The position numbers and the translations under genes were made by a program. From Curtobacterium sp. MCSS17_015 (GTDB lineage: Bacteria; Actinomycetota; Actinomycetes; Actinomycetales; Microbacteriaceae), in NCBI RefSeq assembly GCF_003234265.2, contig NZ_CP126256.1, positions 2,046,001 through 2,110,000 of the forward strand: a stretch of DNA of 64,000 nucleotides. Reading direction: 5' to 3'. The notes beneath the pieces are model-generated. The model was not told the DNA's origin. It made no database searches and saw only the letters and a program-made list of their open reading frames with translations. Positions 50,888 to 59,019 of this stretch are shown one piece after another; the stretch's first letter is position 1; every line of letters starts with the position of its first letter.

Positions 50888-52555
50888 TCAGCGCACGGTG
50901 ACGCTCCGGCACCCGAGCGAGGCGTCCCCGCCGCGGCCGAGGCCGGTCGCGGTGACACAGACGCGGTGCTTCCCGGAGGCGACCGCCAGCGTCCGTGCGT
51001 AGCCGTGGGCGGCGCCGGCTCCGTACGCTCGGTCGACGTCGGGCCGTGCTGCCGACGCCGCGACGCCGACGACCGCACGCCCGTCCACCCGCACGGTCAC
51101 GGTGACCGGGGAACCGACGGCATCGCGGTCGAAGGCCCATCCGGACACGGAGAGGCGCCGGCTCGTGCTCGAGGTCACGCTGTCGACGCGACCGACCGGA
51201 GCGCTCACCGGCACCGTCACGGTCCGGCAGCCCGAGGCCGTGTCGGCACCCGGTCCGACGTTGCGGGCGACCGCGCACACCCGGTGCGACCCGCCGGCGG
51301 CCGGCACCACGACCTCGAAGCCGTGGGCGGCGCCCGCGCCCGTCGCCCGGGCCACGTCGGGTCGGTCCCGGTCGGCGCGCGTCGTCCGGGTGGTCCTGCC
51401 GTCGACCGTGACGTCGACGCTCAGGGACGTGGCCGGCTCGTCGGCGTCCACGGCCCAGCCGCGGACGGCGACGCCCGCCGGGGCCGGCGTCGCGGAGTCC
51501 AGGCTGACGCGTGGGGCGGCCGGAGCGGACGGTGCGGGCGGTGCCGTCTTCGCCGCGGTGGGTGCGCCGAGCGCTGCGTTGGCGACCAGGGCCTGCGCGT
51601 AGGCCGAGTACCAGGACCCGGCCCTCGGTCCGCCGTTGCAGGTCCCGTCGCTCGCGCCGGGCGTCTTCACCCAGAGCAGCGCGTCCAGGGCCGTCCCGTC
51701 GGTCGCGACCCGGGGCGTCGTGCCCAGTCCCGCACCCGGGGCGTTGCACCAGGTGCCCCGCCAACCGGTGCCGTTCCGCGACGTGTCGATCACGTAGTGG
51801 GCACCACCGGTCAGTGCCGACACCCGCTGCGCGTAGGCCTGCTCCTGGGCGACCGGGTAGTAGTTCGCGACGTTGGTCGAGAAGCCGCGGGCCTGCTGCA
51901 CACCCGCCTTCGTGAGCCGGTCGGCCATCGTCGCCGGCGGCACCCAGTTCGAGTTCCCGGCGTCGAGGTACGCGGGCACACCGGCGGCCGTGAAGGCAGC
52001 GACCTCGCGCGACAGGATGCGGTAGCGCTGCTCGTCGAGCGACCCCGTGCACGCGCTGTTGCTGAGCATGGCGAGCGAGTCCGGTTCGACGACGACCGCG
52101 GCGCGCTTGCCCGCCAGGAGCGCCACGACCCGGTCGACCCAGGCGTCGTAGGACGCCTCGTCGAACCCGCCGGCCGAGTAGCCGCCGCAGTCCCGGTCCG
52201 GGATCGCGTACGTCACGAAGACCGCGGTCGTGCCGGTCGCTGCCGCCCCCTCGGTGGCGGCGGTGACGGTCTTGGTCAGCGTGGTGCCCTGGGTCCACTC
52301 CCCGAGCCAGGTCGCCACCGGGTACCGGGCGATGGTCGACGCCGCGGCGGCGCCGGCGGGGTCGCTCGTGCGGAGCGCTGCGGCGGCCTTCGCGGGCTCG
52401 CTCGTCGGCGAGGTGTACTGCCCGTTGCCGTACAGCTGCGCCGCGGTCCGTGACCGGACGTCGGGCGTCGGGGCGGCCGACGCGGCGGGGACGAGGAGAC
52501 CGCTCGTCAGGGCTGCGACGGCGAGGCCGACGGCGAGAACCGAGGTCGTGCGCAT
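50888..52555 (-). CDS. Secreted glycoside hydrolase family 6 cellulase with two C-terminal repeats
   Basis: 555 residues. The signal peptide ends near PAASAAP (residue 28). Residues 45-330 form the GH6 catalytic domain: [18 protein letters not shown] (catalytic-acid region), [35 protein letters not shown] and [16 protein letters not shown]. It would cut beta-1,4-glucan, as an endoglucanase or cellobiohydrolase. Two modules of about 100 residues (from about 352 and 453) carry [24 protein letters not shown] and SGCRTVTV, the same family as the four repeats in the protein at 22233, and may bind wall or plant glycan. The ATG is set by AGGGGG six bases upstream. It sits between purK and purE. Confidence 0.92.
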   Translation of the reverse strand: MRTTSVLAVGLAVAALTSGLLVPAASAAPTPDVRSRTAAQLYGNGQYTSPTSEPAKAAAALRTSDPAGAAAASTIARYPVATWLGEWTQGTTLTKTVTAATEGAAATGTTAVFVTYAIPDRDCGGYSAGGFDEASYDAWVDRVVALLAGKRAAVVVEPDSLAMLSNSACTGSLDEQRYRILSREVAAFTAAGVPAYLDAGNSNWVPPATMADRLTKAGVQQARGFSTNVANYYPVAQEQAYAQRVSALTGGAHYVIDTSRNGTGWRGTWCNAPGAGLGTTPRVATDGTALDALLWVKTPGASDGTCNGGPRAGSWYSAYAQALVANAALGAPTAAKTAPPAPSAPAAPRVSLDSATPAPAGVAVRGWAVDADEPATSLSVDVTVDGRTTRTTRADRDRPDVARATGAGAAHGFEVVVPAAGGSHRVCAVARNVGPGADTASGCRTVTVPVSAPVGRVDSVTSSTSRRLSVSGWAFDRDAVGSPVTVTVRVDGRAVVGVAASAARPDVDRAYGAGAAHGYARTLAVASGKHRVCVTATGLGRGGDASLGCRSVTVR

Positions 52556-52631
52556 GTGGGGCCCCCTGGGGATCGGCGTTGTCGGCCCTCCCATGCCACC
52601 ACGTGACCTGCCCCACGGCCACCCGCCAGTC

Positions 52632-52659
52632 CGGGTGCCACCCGTCGTGGTGGCACCCG
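52632..52659 (-). terminator. Terminator hairpin between purK and the cellulase gene
   Basis: CGGGTGCCACC (52632-52642) pairs perfectly with GGTGGCACCCG (52649-52659) around a six-base loop. It would stop the ugd-purK transcript before the cellulase. Confidence 0.7.
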
Positions 52660-52718
52660 TCGCCGTCGGGCCACCGGGTCTCCCGATCTCCGGTCAGCCC
52701 CTCCGGCCGGCTGCCGGC

Positions 52719-53855
52719 TCAGTCGTCGAAGTGCGCTGCCGCCGCTCGCGCGCGGTACACGACGTCGTCGACGTCGTCACCCGTCACGGTGACGTGGCCG
52801 ATCTTGCGACCGGGGCGCGGGGACTTGCCGTAGAAGTGGTACTTCGCCTCGGGGAAGGCAGCGAGCGCCGCGGGGTAGCGTGCCGCGAGGTCGCCGTCCG
52901 CCGGGCCGCCGAGCACGTTCACCATGACCGCGACGGCCGCCTTCGCGCCCGTCGCGCCGAGCGGCAGGTCGAGCACGGCACGGAGGTGCTGCTCGAACTG
53001 GCTCGTGGTGGCGCCGTCGATCGACCAGTGGCCGGTGTTGTGCGGTCGCATCGCCAGTTCGTTGACGAGGATGCGCTCGTCGTCGGTCTGGAAGAGCTCG
53101 ACGGCGAGGACCCCGGTGACACCGAGTTCCTCGGCGACGCGCACCGCGATCGCCTCGGCCGCGTCGGCGACGCGTCCGGCGCTGGACGGCGCGGGGGCGA
53201 TCACCTCGGCGCAGACCCCGTCGCGCTGCGTCGTCTCGACGAGCGGCCAGGCCACGATCTCCCCCGACGGCCGCCGGGCGACCGACTGCGCCAGTTCGCG
53301 GGTGAAGGGGACGAGTTCCTCCGCCAGGAGCGCCTGCTCGCCGCCGACCTCCGCCGCCGCGATGAACCAGTCCTCGACGTCGGCCGGGTCGGTGACGACG
53401 CGGACGCCCTTGCCGTCGTAGCCGCCACGGGGCGTCTTCACGACCACACGACCGCCGTGCTCGGCGAGGAACGCGCGCAGCTCCTCGGCGTCGTGCACCG
53501 CGGCCCAGTCCGGGACCGGGAGGCCCAGCTCGGTGAGGCGGCGGCGCATCGTGATCTTGTCCTGCGCGACTGCGAGGGGTTCCGGGCCGGGGTGCACCGC
53601 CACACCCGCGTCGCGCAGCACGGCGAGGACGTCCTGCGGCACGTGCTCGTGGTCGAACGTCACGACGTCGACGTCCCGCGCGAACGCCAGGACGGTCTCG
53701 GCGTCGTGGTAGTCACCCTCGGCCGTCGCCGCGATCGCCGCGGACATGCCGGGCCCCTCGGCGAGGACACGGATGTCGAGGCCGAGTTCCACGGCTGCGG
53801 GCACCATCATCCGGGCCAGTTGGCCGCCACCGATGACCCCGACACGCAGCACCAT
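52719..53855 (-). CDS. purK: N5-carboxyaminoimidazole ribonucleotide synthase
   Basis: An ATP-grasp enzyme carboxylating AIR to N5-CAIR in purine synthesis. The 378-residue protein starts VLRVGVIGGGQLARMMVPAA and has VVTFDHEHVPQDVLAVL, KTPRGGYDGKGVRVV (ATP-binding loop), EELVPFTRELAQSVARRPSG, ILVNELAMRPHNTGHWSIDG and KYHFYGKSPRPGRKIGHVTV. All are classic PurK. It starts three bases after the ugd stop, so the two genes are co-transcribed. A perfect hairpin downstream separates it from the cellulase gene. Confidence 0.96.
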   Translation of the reverse strand: MVLRVGVIGGGQLARMMVPAAVELGLDIRVLAEGPGMSAAIAATAEGDYHDAETVLAFARDVDVVTFDHEHVPQDVLAVLRDAGVAVHPGPEPLAVAQDKITMRRRLTELGLPVPDWAAVHDAEELRAFLAEHGGRVVVKTPRGGYDGKGVRVVTDPADVEDWFIAAAEVGGEQALLAEELVPFTRELAQSVARRPSGEIVAWPLVETTQRDGVCAEVIAPAPSSAGRVADAAEAIAVRVAEELGVTGVLAVELFQTDDERILVNELAMRPHNTGHWSIDGATTSQFEQHLRAVLDLPLGATGAKAAVAVMVNVLGGPADGDLAARYPAALAAFPEAKYHFYGKSPRPGRKIGHVTVTGDDVDDVVYRARAAAAHFDD

Positions 53856-53858
53856 CGG

Positions 53859-55166
53859 TCAGCGACCCATGCCACGGTAGGTGAAGCCGGCGGCGCGCCA
53901 GGCCTCGCGGTCCAGGCAGTTCCGGCCGTCGATGACGACCGGCGACGCCACGAGCGACGCGACCGCGGCGGGGTCGAGCTCCCGGAACTCGTTCCACTCG
54001 GTGAGCACGAGCACCAGGTCGGCGCCCGTCAGGGCGTCGGTCGCGGTCTCGGCGTAGTCGAGCTCCGGGTGCACGCGTCGAGCGGTGACCACGGCCTCCG
54101 GGTCGAAGGCGGCGACCGTCGCACCCAGGCCGAGCAGCCGTGCGGCGATGTCGAGTGCCGGCGAGTCCCGGACGTCGTCGGAGTTGGGCTTGAACGCGAG
54201 ACCGAGGACGGCGACCCGCTTGCCCGCGACGGCACCACCGAGCATCTCCTGGGCCAGCTCGACGACGTGCGCGCGACGGCGGAGGTTCGTCGCGTCGACG
54301 TCGGCCAGGAACGCCAGCGACTCGCCGACCCCGAGCTCGTCGGCCCGGGCCTGGAACGCGCGGATGTCCTTCGGCAGGCAGCCGCCCCCGAAGCCGAGGC
54401 CGGCGTTGAGGAACTTCCGGCCGATGCGGGCGTCGTGCCCGATGGCGTCGGCGAGCGCGGTGACGTCCGCACCGACGACCTCGGCGATCTCGGCCATCGC
54501 GTTGATGAAGGAGATCTTCGTGGCGAGGAACGCGTTCGCGCTGATCTTCACGAGCTCCGCGGTGGCGAGGTCGACGACCAGGCGCGGGGTGCCCTCGGCG
54601 AGCGCGGTCTCGTAGACCTCGTCGAGCGCCGCGACGGCACGCTGGCCGTCCTCGCCCTCCGGGACGCCGTACACGAAGCGGTCCGGCGAGATGGTGTCCT
54701 GCACGGCGAAGCCCTCACGCAGGAACTCCGGGTTCCACACCAGCGTCGCGCCCGGCACGGCGGCGGACAGGTCGGCGCCGAGGCGGGCGGCCGTGCCGAC
54801 GGGCACCGTGGACTTGCCGACGACGAACTGGCCGGCCGAGACGTACGGCGTCAGCGACGCCATCGCCGCGTCGACGTACCGGAGGTCGGCGGCGCCGGTC
54901 GGCCCCTGCGGGGTCCCGACGGCGAGGAAGTGCACCTGGGCGCCGGCGACCTCGGCCATGTCCGTGGTGAACCGGATGCGGCCCGAGCCGAGCGCCTCGT
55001 CGAGGATCTCGGGCAGTCCCGGCTCGAAGAACGGTGCCTCGCCGGCAGCGAGTCGTTCGATCTTGGTCGGGTCGACGTCGACGGCGACGACGTCGTGTCC
55101 GAGCTTGGCCATGGAGGCGGCATGCACGGCACCGAGGTAGCCGCAGCCGATGACAGAGATACGCAC
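53859..55166 (-). CDS. ugd: UDP-glucose 6-dehydrogenase
   Basis: Oxidises UDP-glucose twice to UDP-glucuronate with NAD, a precursor of acidic surface glycans. The 435-residue protein shows ISVIGCGYLGAVHAASMAKL, FEPGLPEILDEALGSGRIRF, ISANAFLATKISFINAMAEI, the catalytic cysteine in GLGFGGGCLPKDIRAFQARA and VLGLAFKPNSDDVRDSPALD. Related UDP-sugar dehydrogenases share these motifs, but the FEPGLPE and DIRA context favours the glucose enzyme. The GTG start follows TAGCGT by six bases. It is directly ahead of purK. Confidence 0.92.
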   Translation of the reverse strand: MRISVIGCGYLGAVHAASMAKLGHDVVAVDVDPTKIERLAAGEAPFFEPGLPEILDEALGSGRIRFTTDMAEVAGAQVHFLAVGTPQGPTGAADLRYVDAAMASLTPYVSAGQFVVGKSTVPVGTAARLGADLSAAVPGATLVWNPEFLREGFAVQDTISPDRFVYGVPEGEDGQRAVAALDEVYETALAEGTPRLVVDLATAELVKISANAFLATKISFINAMAEIAEVVGADVTALADAIGHDARIGRKFLNAGLGFGGGCLPKDIRAFQARADELGVGESLAFLADVDATNLRRRAHVVELAQEMLGGAVAGKRVAVLGLAFKPNSDDVRDSPALDIAARLLGLGATVAAFDPEAVVTARRVHPELDYAETATDALTGADLVLVLTEWNEFRELDPAAVASLVASPVVIDGRNCLDREAWRAAGFTYRGMGR

Positions 55167-55172
55167 GCGACG

Positions 55173-55178
55173 ACGCTA
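55173..55178 (-). promoter_or_regulatory. -10 element of leaderless ugd
   Basis: TAGCGT on the minus strand ends six bases before the GTG at 55166, identical in sequence and spacing to the galE promoter. Confidence 0.6.
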
Positions 55179-55244
55179 CCGGTTCCCGGCCCGATCCACA
55201 TGACGGCGGACCGCGCGCTCCTCGTCGCGGTCGCCGGCACGCGA

Positions 55245-55790
55245 CTACCCGTCGTGCCGGGCAGTGCCCCTCACGATGTCGTCCCAGTCCGGTTCGCGGT
55301 GCCGCCGACGGGCCTCGTGCGCCTCGACCAGGTCGTGCAGCACCGCGACGACGAGGTCGGCGTGTGGGACGTCGCTGAGCACGAGGGCGGGGTCGTCCCC
55401 TGGGAACACGAGCACGTCACCGGACCGGAACAGGCCCTGGGCACCGCGGCGACGGACGGTCACGTCGTACCCGCGCGAGTGCAGGAGCTCGCGTCGGGTC
55501 CGGGTCCCGAGGCCGTGCACGACGACGAGTCGCCGGGTGGTGACGACGTACCGCTGCGACAGCCAGCGCAGGAGGGGGACGACCCCGCCGAGGACGACGA
55601 GCGCGACGGCCGCCACCGCGACGACGGCGTTGACCCAGGCCAGTTCGGCACGGAACACGCCGAACCCGAACCCACCCGCGGCGGCGACTAGCACGACGAA
55701 CACCGCCGGGCGGACGAGCCGTCGGGCGTGCGGCCGGAGCCGTGCCACGACCAGCTCGGGCGGTGGCTCGTCGGTCATGCCGTCATGCAT
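55245..55790 (-). CDS. PH domain-containing membrane protein
   Basis: About 181 residues: two adjacent membrane spans (about 30-50 and 58-78, RPAVFVVLVAAAGGFGFGVF and VNAVVAVAAVALVVLGGVVP) followed by a bacterial PH-like domain with YVVTTRRLVVVHGLGTRTRR, HSRGYDVTVRRRGAQGLFRS and GDVLVFPGDDPALVLSDV. These proteins lie next to birA and acyl-CoA carboxylase genes in many actinobacteria and their function is unknown. The start at 55790 overlaps birA by eight bases; an ATG at 55778 is possible. Confidence 0.82.
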   Translation of the reverse strand: MHDGMTDEPPPELVVARLRPHARRLVRPAVFVVLVAAAGGFGFGVFRAELAWVNAVVAVAAVALVVLGGVVPLLRWLSQRYVVTTRRLVVVHGLGTRTRRELLHSRGYDVTVRRRGAQGLFRSGDVLVFPGDDPALVLSDVPHADLVVAVLHDLVEAHEARRRHREPDWDDIVRGTARHDG

Positions 55791-56628
55791 AGCGCAGGTG
55801 GGTGACGTCCCCCACCGCGACGCCCCTGGGGACGCCGCTCCGGTCCCGGATCGTGATCCGACCGTCGTCGTCGACACCGGTGGCGTCGGCCTCGACGATC
55901 GACCCGTCCGGCAGCTCGAGCCGCACCCGCTGGCCGATCGTTCCGCAGACCGCGCGCACGTGGGAACGGACCGACTCGGCGGCCGCGCCCGGCGTCGCCA
56001 GGCCGGCGACCGCCTCCTGGAGGCCCGTCCAGAGGTCCGTCAGGACGGCGTCGGCGAGCGTCGTGGCCGGCTCGGTGGCACCGGCGACGAGCAGCGAGGT
56101 CGCGGTCGGGGTGGGCAGCGCGTCCGCGGGGATCGTGAGGTTCACCCCGACGCCGACCACGACCGAGCCGTCGCGCGCGACCTGGCAGAGCACGCCGGAG
56201 ACCTTGCGGCCGTCGACGAGGACGTCGTTCGGCCACTTCACGAGGACGCGCCGTTCGGTCGGTCGAGGGTCCTCGTGACCGTGACCGTGCCCGTGCCCGT
56301 GCCCGGACAGCGCGTTGACGACCGCGTCCCGGACCGCGGCGCCGGCGACGAGGGGCAACCACCCGCGCTCACGCGGCTCGAGGTCGGCACGGACGAGGAC
56401 GCTGGCGGCCAGGGTCTGTCCCGCCGGGGCCTCCCAGGTGCGGTCCAGGCGCCCCCGCCCCGCGGTCTGGTCGAGCGTGACGACGACGCTGCCGGAACGC
56501 AGCCCGGGGGCGGCGACCAGGAGGTCCGCGTTGGTCGAACCGGTGGTCGCGGTCGCCGTGAAGGTGGCGCCGGTGGCCTCGACGGCGGCACGGGCACGGG
56601 GGAAGGAGGGCGCGACCGGTGTGGACAT
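55783..56628 (-). CDS. birA: Biotin-[acetyl-CoA-carboxylase] ligase, with a (Gly-His)5 insertion
   Basis: Attaches biotin to the carrier domain of acyl-CoA carboxylases; it belongs with the divergent accD gene. The 281-residue protein lacks the N-terminal helix-turn-helix, so it is a ligase only. It shows TATTGSTNADLLVAAP, the biotin-binding LDQTAGRGRLDRTWEAPAGQ and LVKWPNDVLVDGRKVSGVLC, and a small SH3-like C-domain. Between the central sheet strands it carries five Gly-His pairs (about residues 109-118), from a hexanucleotide repeat at 56275-56304. The ATG follows TAGGTT by seven bases. Confidence 0.94.
   Translation of the reverse strand: MSTPVAPSFPRARAAVEATGATFTATATTGSTNADLLVAAPGLRSGSVVVTLDQTAGRGRLDRTWEAPAGQTLAASVLVRADLEPRERGWLPLVAGAAVRDAVVNALSGHGHGHGHGHEDPRPTERRVLVKWPNDVLVDGRKVSGVLCQVARDGSVVVGVGVNLTIPADALPTPTATSLLVAGATEPATTLADAVLTDLWTGLQEAVAGLATPGAAAESVRSHVRAVCGTIGQRVRLELPDGSIVEADATGVDDDGRITIRDRSGVPRGVAVGDVTHLRYA
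56275..56304. repeat. Hexanucleotide tandem repeat (five units) inside birA
   Basis: Five six-base units, two GTGACC then three GTGCCC on the plus strand, encode (Gly-His)5 on the minus strand. Slippage here would change the Gly-His count without shifting the frame. Confidence 0.85.
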
Positions 56629-56635
56629 GCACGCA

Positions 56636-56696
56636 AACCTACGGGCCGGAACCGTGGGGGTCCTCCAACGGGCCCGCTCCGGACCGCCGGTAGGGT
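56636..56696. promoter_or_regulatory. Divergent leaderless promoters of birA and accD
   Basis: Leftward: TAGGTT (56636-56641, minus strand), seven bases before the birA ATG. Rightward: TAGGGT (56691-56696), six bases before the accD GTG. The 74 bases between the start codons hold nothing else obvious. Confidence 0.6.
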
Positions 56697-56702
56697 GAGC
56701 GG

Positions 56703-58298
56703 GTGACCACAGGAGACACCCCCGATCTCTCGACGACCGCCGGCCGTCTCGCCGACCTCCGCGACCGGTACCACGAGGCCGTGACCGCCGCGGGCGAGGC
56801 CGCGATCGCGAAGCAGCACGCCAAGGGCAAGATGACCGCCAGGGAGCGCATCGAGCAGCTCCTCGACGAGAACTCCTTCGTGGAGCTCGACGAGTTCGTC
56901 CGCCACCGCACCCACGCGTTCGGGATGGAGTCGAAGCGCCCGTACGGCGACGCGGTCGTCACCGGACACGGCACGATCCACGGCCGACAGGTCGCGGTGT
57001 ACGCGCAGGACTTCACCGTCTTCGGCGGCTCCCTCGGCGAGGTCGCCGGCGAGAAGATCGTCAAGGTGATGGAGCACGCGCTGAAGACGGGTGTGCCGAT
57101 CATCGGCATCCTCGACTCCGGCGGCGCCCGGATCCAGGAGGGGGTGGTCGCCCTCGGCAAGTACGGTGAGATCTTCCGCCTCAACACCGCTGCCTCCGGC
57201 GTCATCCCGCAGATCTCGATCGTGATGGGACCGGCGGCCGGTGGCGCGGTGTACTCCCCCGCCCTCACCGACTTCGTCATCATGGTCGACAAGACCAGCC
57301 ACATGTTCGTCACCGGTCCGGACGTCATCAAGACGGTCACCGGCGAGGACGTCGGCTTCGAGGAGCTCGGCGGCGCGCACACCCACAACGCGGTCTCGGG
57401 CGTCGCGCACTACCTTGCCGAGGACGAGACCGATGCGCTGGACTACGCGCGCTCGCTCATCGGGTTCCTGCCGGACAACAACCTGTCCGACCCGCCGAGC
57501 TACGACGTCGCGCCCGAGCTCGAGACGACCGACGCCGACCGCGAGCTCGACGTCGTGATCCCGGACTCGACGAACCAGCCGTACGACGTCACGACGATCA
57601 TCGAGCACGTCGTGGACGACGGCGAGTTCCTCGAGGTGCAGCCGCTCTTCGCGCCGAACATCATGATCGGCTTCGGCCGCGTCGAGGGCCGTACCGTCGG
57701 CATCATCGCGAACCAGCCGCAGGCGATGGCCGGCACGCTGAACATCGACGCCGGTGAGAAGGCCGCGCGCTTCGTCCGGTTCTGCGACGCCTTCGGGATC
57801 CCGATCCTGACCCTCGTCGACGTCCCCGGGTACCTGCCGGGCACCGACCAGGAGTGGACCGGCGTCATCCGCCGTGGCGCGAAGCTGCTGTACGCGTACG
57901 CCGAGGCCACCGTGCCGCTCGTGACCGTCATCACCCGCAAGGCGTACGGCGGCGCGTACATCGTCATGGGCTCGAAGCAGCTCGGCGCCGACATCAACCT
58001 GGCGTGGCCGACCGCCGAGATCGCGGTCATGGGCGGCCAGGGCGCGGTCAACATCCTCTACCGCAGCGAGATCAAGCGTGCGGAGGAGGCCGGCGAGGAC
58101 GTCGCCGCGGTCCGCACCAAGCTCGCGAACGAGTACACGTACAACGTCGCGTCGCCGTACCTCGCAGCGGAGCGCGGTGAGCTCGACGGCATCATCCAGC
58201 CGCACGCGACCCGTGTGTCGGTCATCAAGGCGCTCCGGGCCCTGCGCGGCAAGCGGGCGAGCCTGCCGCCGAAGAAGCACGGGAACATCCCGCTGTGA
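56703..58298 (+). CDS. accD: Acyl-CoA carboxylase beta subunit (carboxyltransferase)
   Basis: The carboxyltransferase subunit that moves CO2 from biotin to acetyl- or propionyl-CoA. The 531-residue protein has [45 protein letters not shown]-type oxyanion sites in [17 protein letters not shown] and [36 protein letters not shown] with [16 protein letters not shown], and the C-half [20 protein letters not shown]. It matches the actinobacterial AccD/PccB family; acetyl versus propionyl preference cannot be fixed by eye. accE overlaps its end by four bases. The alpha subunit is not in the window. Confidence 0.95.
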   Translation: MTTGDTPDLSTTAGRLADLRDRYHEAVTAAGEAAIAKQHAKGKMTARERIEQLLDENSFVELDEFVRHRTHAFGMESKRPYGDAVVTGHGTIHGRQVAVYAQDFTVFGGSLGEVAGEKIVKVMEHALKTGVPIIGILDSGGARIQEGVVALGKYGEIFRLNTAASGVIPQISIVMGPAAGGAVYSPALTDFVIMVDKTSHMFVTGPDVIKTVTGEDVGFEELGGAHTHNAVSGVAHYLAEDETDALDYARSLIGFLPDNNLSDPPSYDVAPELETTDADRELDVVIPDSTNQPYDVTTIIEHVVDDGEFLEVQPLFAPNIMIGFGRVEGRTVGIIANQPQAMAGTLNIDAGEKAARFVRFCDAFGIPILTLVDVPGYLPGTDQEWTGVIRRGAKLLYAYAEATVPLVTVITRKAYGGAYIVMGSKQLGADINLAWPTAEIAVMGGQGAVNILYRSEIKRAEEAGEDVAAVRTKLANEYTYNVASPYLAAERGELDGIIQPHATRVSVIKALRALRGKRASLPPKKHGNIPL

Positions 58299-58546
58299 GC
58301 CCGCGTCACGCTGCCGCCGTCCCGGCCGACGAACCCACGTCGGTCGCGGACGTCCGCGTCGTCGGGGGCGACCCGACGCCCGAGGAACTCGCCGCCGTCA
58401 TCGCGGTCCTGCAGCGGCAGGCCGACGAGGCCGCGGCCGCCGGCCGGGCCCGTGCGGAGGACTCGCCGAGGTCGGGCTGGGACGCTTCCGCCCGGGGCAT
58501 GCGTCGACCGCTGCACCAGGGCACCTGGAGTCGGTCGCTGCGCTGA
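58295..58546 (+). CDS. accE: Acyl-CoA carboxylase epsilon subunit
   Basis: 83 residues. Actinobacterial acyl-CoA carboxylases use a small epsilon subunit that bridges the alpha and beta subunits. The pattern [20 protein letters not shown], with a following short helix, and the C-terminal [19 protein letters not shown] is the family signature. The GTG start overlaps the accD stop (GTGA). The 20-30 residue N-terminus is variable and probably disordered. Confidence 0.85.
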   Translation: MSPRHAAAVPADEPTSVADVRVVGGDPTPEELAAVIAVLQRQADEAAAAGRARAEDSPRSGWDASARGMRRPLHQGTWSRSLR

Positions 58547-58800
58547 CCAGCGTGTACCCCGAGGATCTTCCACTGACAGCTGTCGTCCAGGCTGTCGCCG
58601 GGGTCCGCTGAGACGCACCACTCGGCCCGGACCGACGCACCGTTCCGTCTCCCCTCGGTCGGGGGGGCGTCCCGCCTGCAGATCGCCGCAGATCGGCGGG
58701 ATTGTCCCCCGAAATGATGACTGACACCCCGCGGTGCTGCGGGCATCATTGTCTGTGTTCGGTGTTCTTCGTTGAAGTGCATCGGCGGTCGGTGGCCGAC

Positions 58801-58806
58801 TAGGGT
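58801..58806 (+). promoter_or_regulatory. Orphan -10 element in the non-coding gap
   Basis: TAGGGT is identical to the accD -10. TTGAAG at 58772-58777 is a -35-like match but is 23 bases away, longer than usual. Confidence 0.45.
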
Positions 58807-58812
58807 ACGAAG

Positions 58813-58905
58813 CCACCACCGTGACGAGTCAGGGCGGTATTCGGGTTGTCGCTCTGCCTCGGGTCGTGAACGGGCCGGTCGGTAGCTCCGACCGGCCCGT
58901 TCCCG
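58813..58905 (+). ncRNA. Candidate small RNA of about 90 nucleotides
   Basis: A promoter-like TAGGGT and a perfect 14-pair hairpin terminator delimit about 90 bases with no conserved protein and no start codon with a ribosome site. A GTG at 58821 opens a frame, but it runs on through the tandem repeats and looks accidental. No known RNA family was recognised. It could equally be part of the accE transcript's 3' end. Confidence 0.3.
58869..58901. terminator. Perfect 14-pair terminator hairpin
   Basis: AACGGGCCGGTCGG (58869-58882) pairs with CCGACCGGCCCGTT (58888-58901), loop TAGCT, followed by CCCGTTT. On the other strand it would serve the kinase-like gene ending at 59016. Confidence 0.75.
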
Positions 58906-59019
58906 TTTCCGGCGTGCGCTGTGTCAGTTTCCCGGCGTGCGCTGCGTCAGCTTCCCGGCGTGCGCTGCGTCAGCTTCCCGGCGTGCGCTGTGTCAGCTTC
59001 CCGGCGTGCGCTGCGTCAG
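58906..59019. repeat. Five tandem copies of a 23-base repeat
   Basis: Units start at 58906 (22 bases), 58928, 58951, 58974 and 58997. The shared core is CCGGCGTGCGCTG(C/T)GTCAG with one variable base. The last unit contains the stop codon of the leftward gene at 59016-59018, so each upstream copy repeats that stop trinucleotide. There are no spacers, so it is not a CRISPR array. Confidence 0.9.

Larger units (their letters stand above)
58547..59015. other. 469-base non-coding gap between convergent accE and kinase-like genes
   Basis: No convincing protein gene was found on either strand. It contains, in order: two GCAGATCG copies ten bases apart (58679-58696); the inverted pair AATGATG (58713-58719) and CATCATT (58744-58750) around a CCCGC/GCGGG hairpin; a promoter-like TAGGGT (58801-58806); a 14-pair terminator hairpin (58869-58901); and five tandem 22-23-base repeats up to the next stop codon. 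This is the only gap above 300 bases in the window. Confidence 0.7.

Noticed and set aside
58821..58905. A small protein gene starting at GTG 58821 in place of an RNA
   Set aside because: There is no ribosome site. The frame has no stop before the tandem repeats and continues antisense into the kinase-like gene, so it is not a discrete protein.
58906..59019. Tandem repeats as a CRISPR array
   Set aside because: The units are contiguous with no spacers, and no cas gene is nearby.
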